DNA of 5,565 nt from positions 1 through 5,565 of the forward strand of contig DSBP01000172.1 in the NCBI GenBank assembly GCA_011049465.1, read 5' to 3'. Below are positions 5,560 to 5,565 of this stretch, one piece after another. Positions within the stretch are counted from its first letter, which is position 1, and the number at the start of each line of letters is the position of its first letter. A program made the position numbers and the translations under genes. The notes beneath the pieces are model-generated. The model was not told where the DNA came from. It saw only the letters and a program-made list of their open reading frames with translations, and ran no database searches. The DNA comes from a bacterium (lineage in GTDB: Bacteria > Oederibacteriota > PGYV01 > DSBP01).

Positions 5560-5565
5560 AAACGA

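Larger units (their letters stand above)
5346..5565. other. AT-rich intergenic region between the operon and the next gene
   Basis: No gene is supported here. By hand count it has about 27% GC overall and about 19% GC from 5461 on, well below the genes on its left. The left half (5361-5455) has a few short repeats: GAAATTTT twice (5379-5386 and 5390-5397), TTTGCAG twice (5364-5370 and 5407-5413), and weak stems such as CTGC 5424-5427 with GCAG 5435-5438. The right half carries an inverted repeat, phased A-tracts and a consensus promoter, annotated separately. I see no strong GC-rich terminator after the OB-fold gene stop; the best candidate is an all-AT stem at 5380-5396. Confidence 0.7.

Overview
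The window holds the 3' end of one gene, five complete genes and a regulatory region. All genes lie on the + strand and are tightly packed. The order is guaA (3' part), an archaeal/bacterial-type glycogen debranching glucosidase, an iron-sulfur flavoprotein of the NADPH-dependent FMN reductase superfamily, a XerD-like tyrosine recombinase, a membrane-anchored staphylococcal-nuclease-type nuclease, and a membrane-anchored OB-fold protein. Gene junctions are +29, -14, -1, +14 and -4 nt, which is an operon-like arrangement. A 220-bp AT-rich intergenic region closes the window and appears to hold the promoter of the next gene, whose start codon would lie just beyond the right edge.

The organism is a bacterium: purine-rich Shine-Dalgarno sites, a perfect sigma70-type promoter and a XerD-like recombinase all say so. 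The flavoprotein carries the compact cysteine motif of iron-sulfur flavoproteins, which are typical of strict anaerobes, so an anaerobic lifestyle is likely. Coding sequence is of medium GC with many AGG (Arg) and ATA (Ile) codons. The exact lineage cannot be told from the sequence; an uncultured anaerobic phylum would fit, but that is only a guess.

Region by region: 1-803 is the C-terminal half of GMP synthase (purine synthesis). 833-2857 encodes an alpha-1,6-glucosidase (glycogen or maltodextrin breakdown). 2844-3428 encodes a redox flavoprotein that overlaps its neighbours at both ends. 3428-4321 encodes the recombinase (chromosome dimer resolution or a related role). 4336-5345 is a coupled pair of N-terminally anchored proteins, a nuclease and an OB-fold protein, which probably act together on nucleic acid outside the cytoplasmic membrane. 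The first four genes have no obvious functional link to one another and look like a housekeeping operon.

The intergenic region 5346-5565 is about 27% GC overall and about 19% GC after 5460. It contains a perfect TTGACA-17-TATAAT promoter, a series of helically phased A-tracts just upstream of it, a small perfect inverted repeat, and an AGGAG motif at the right edge. I see no clearly undescribed system. The points most worth checking are the nuclease/OB-fold pair, the curved-DNA promoter with its very short implied leader, and a terminator-like hairpin inside the flavoprotein gene.
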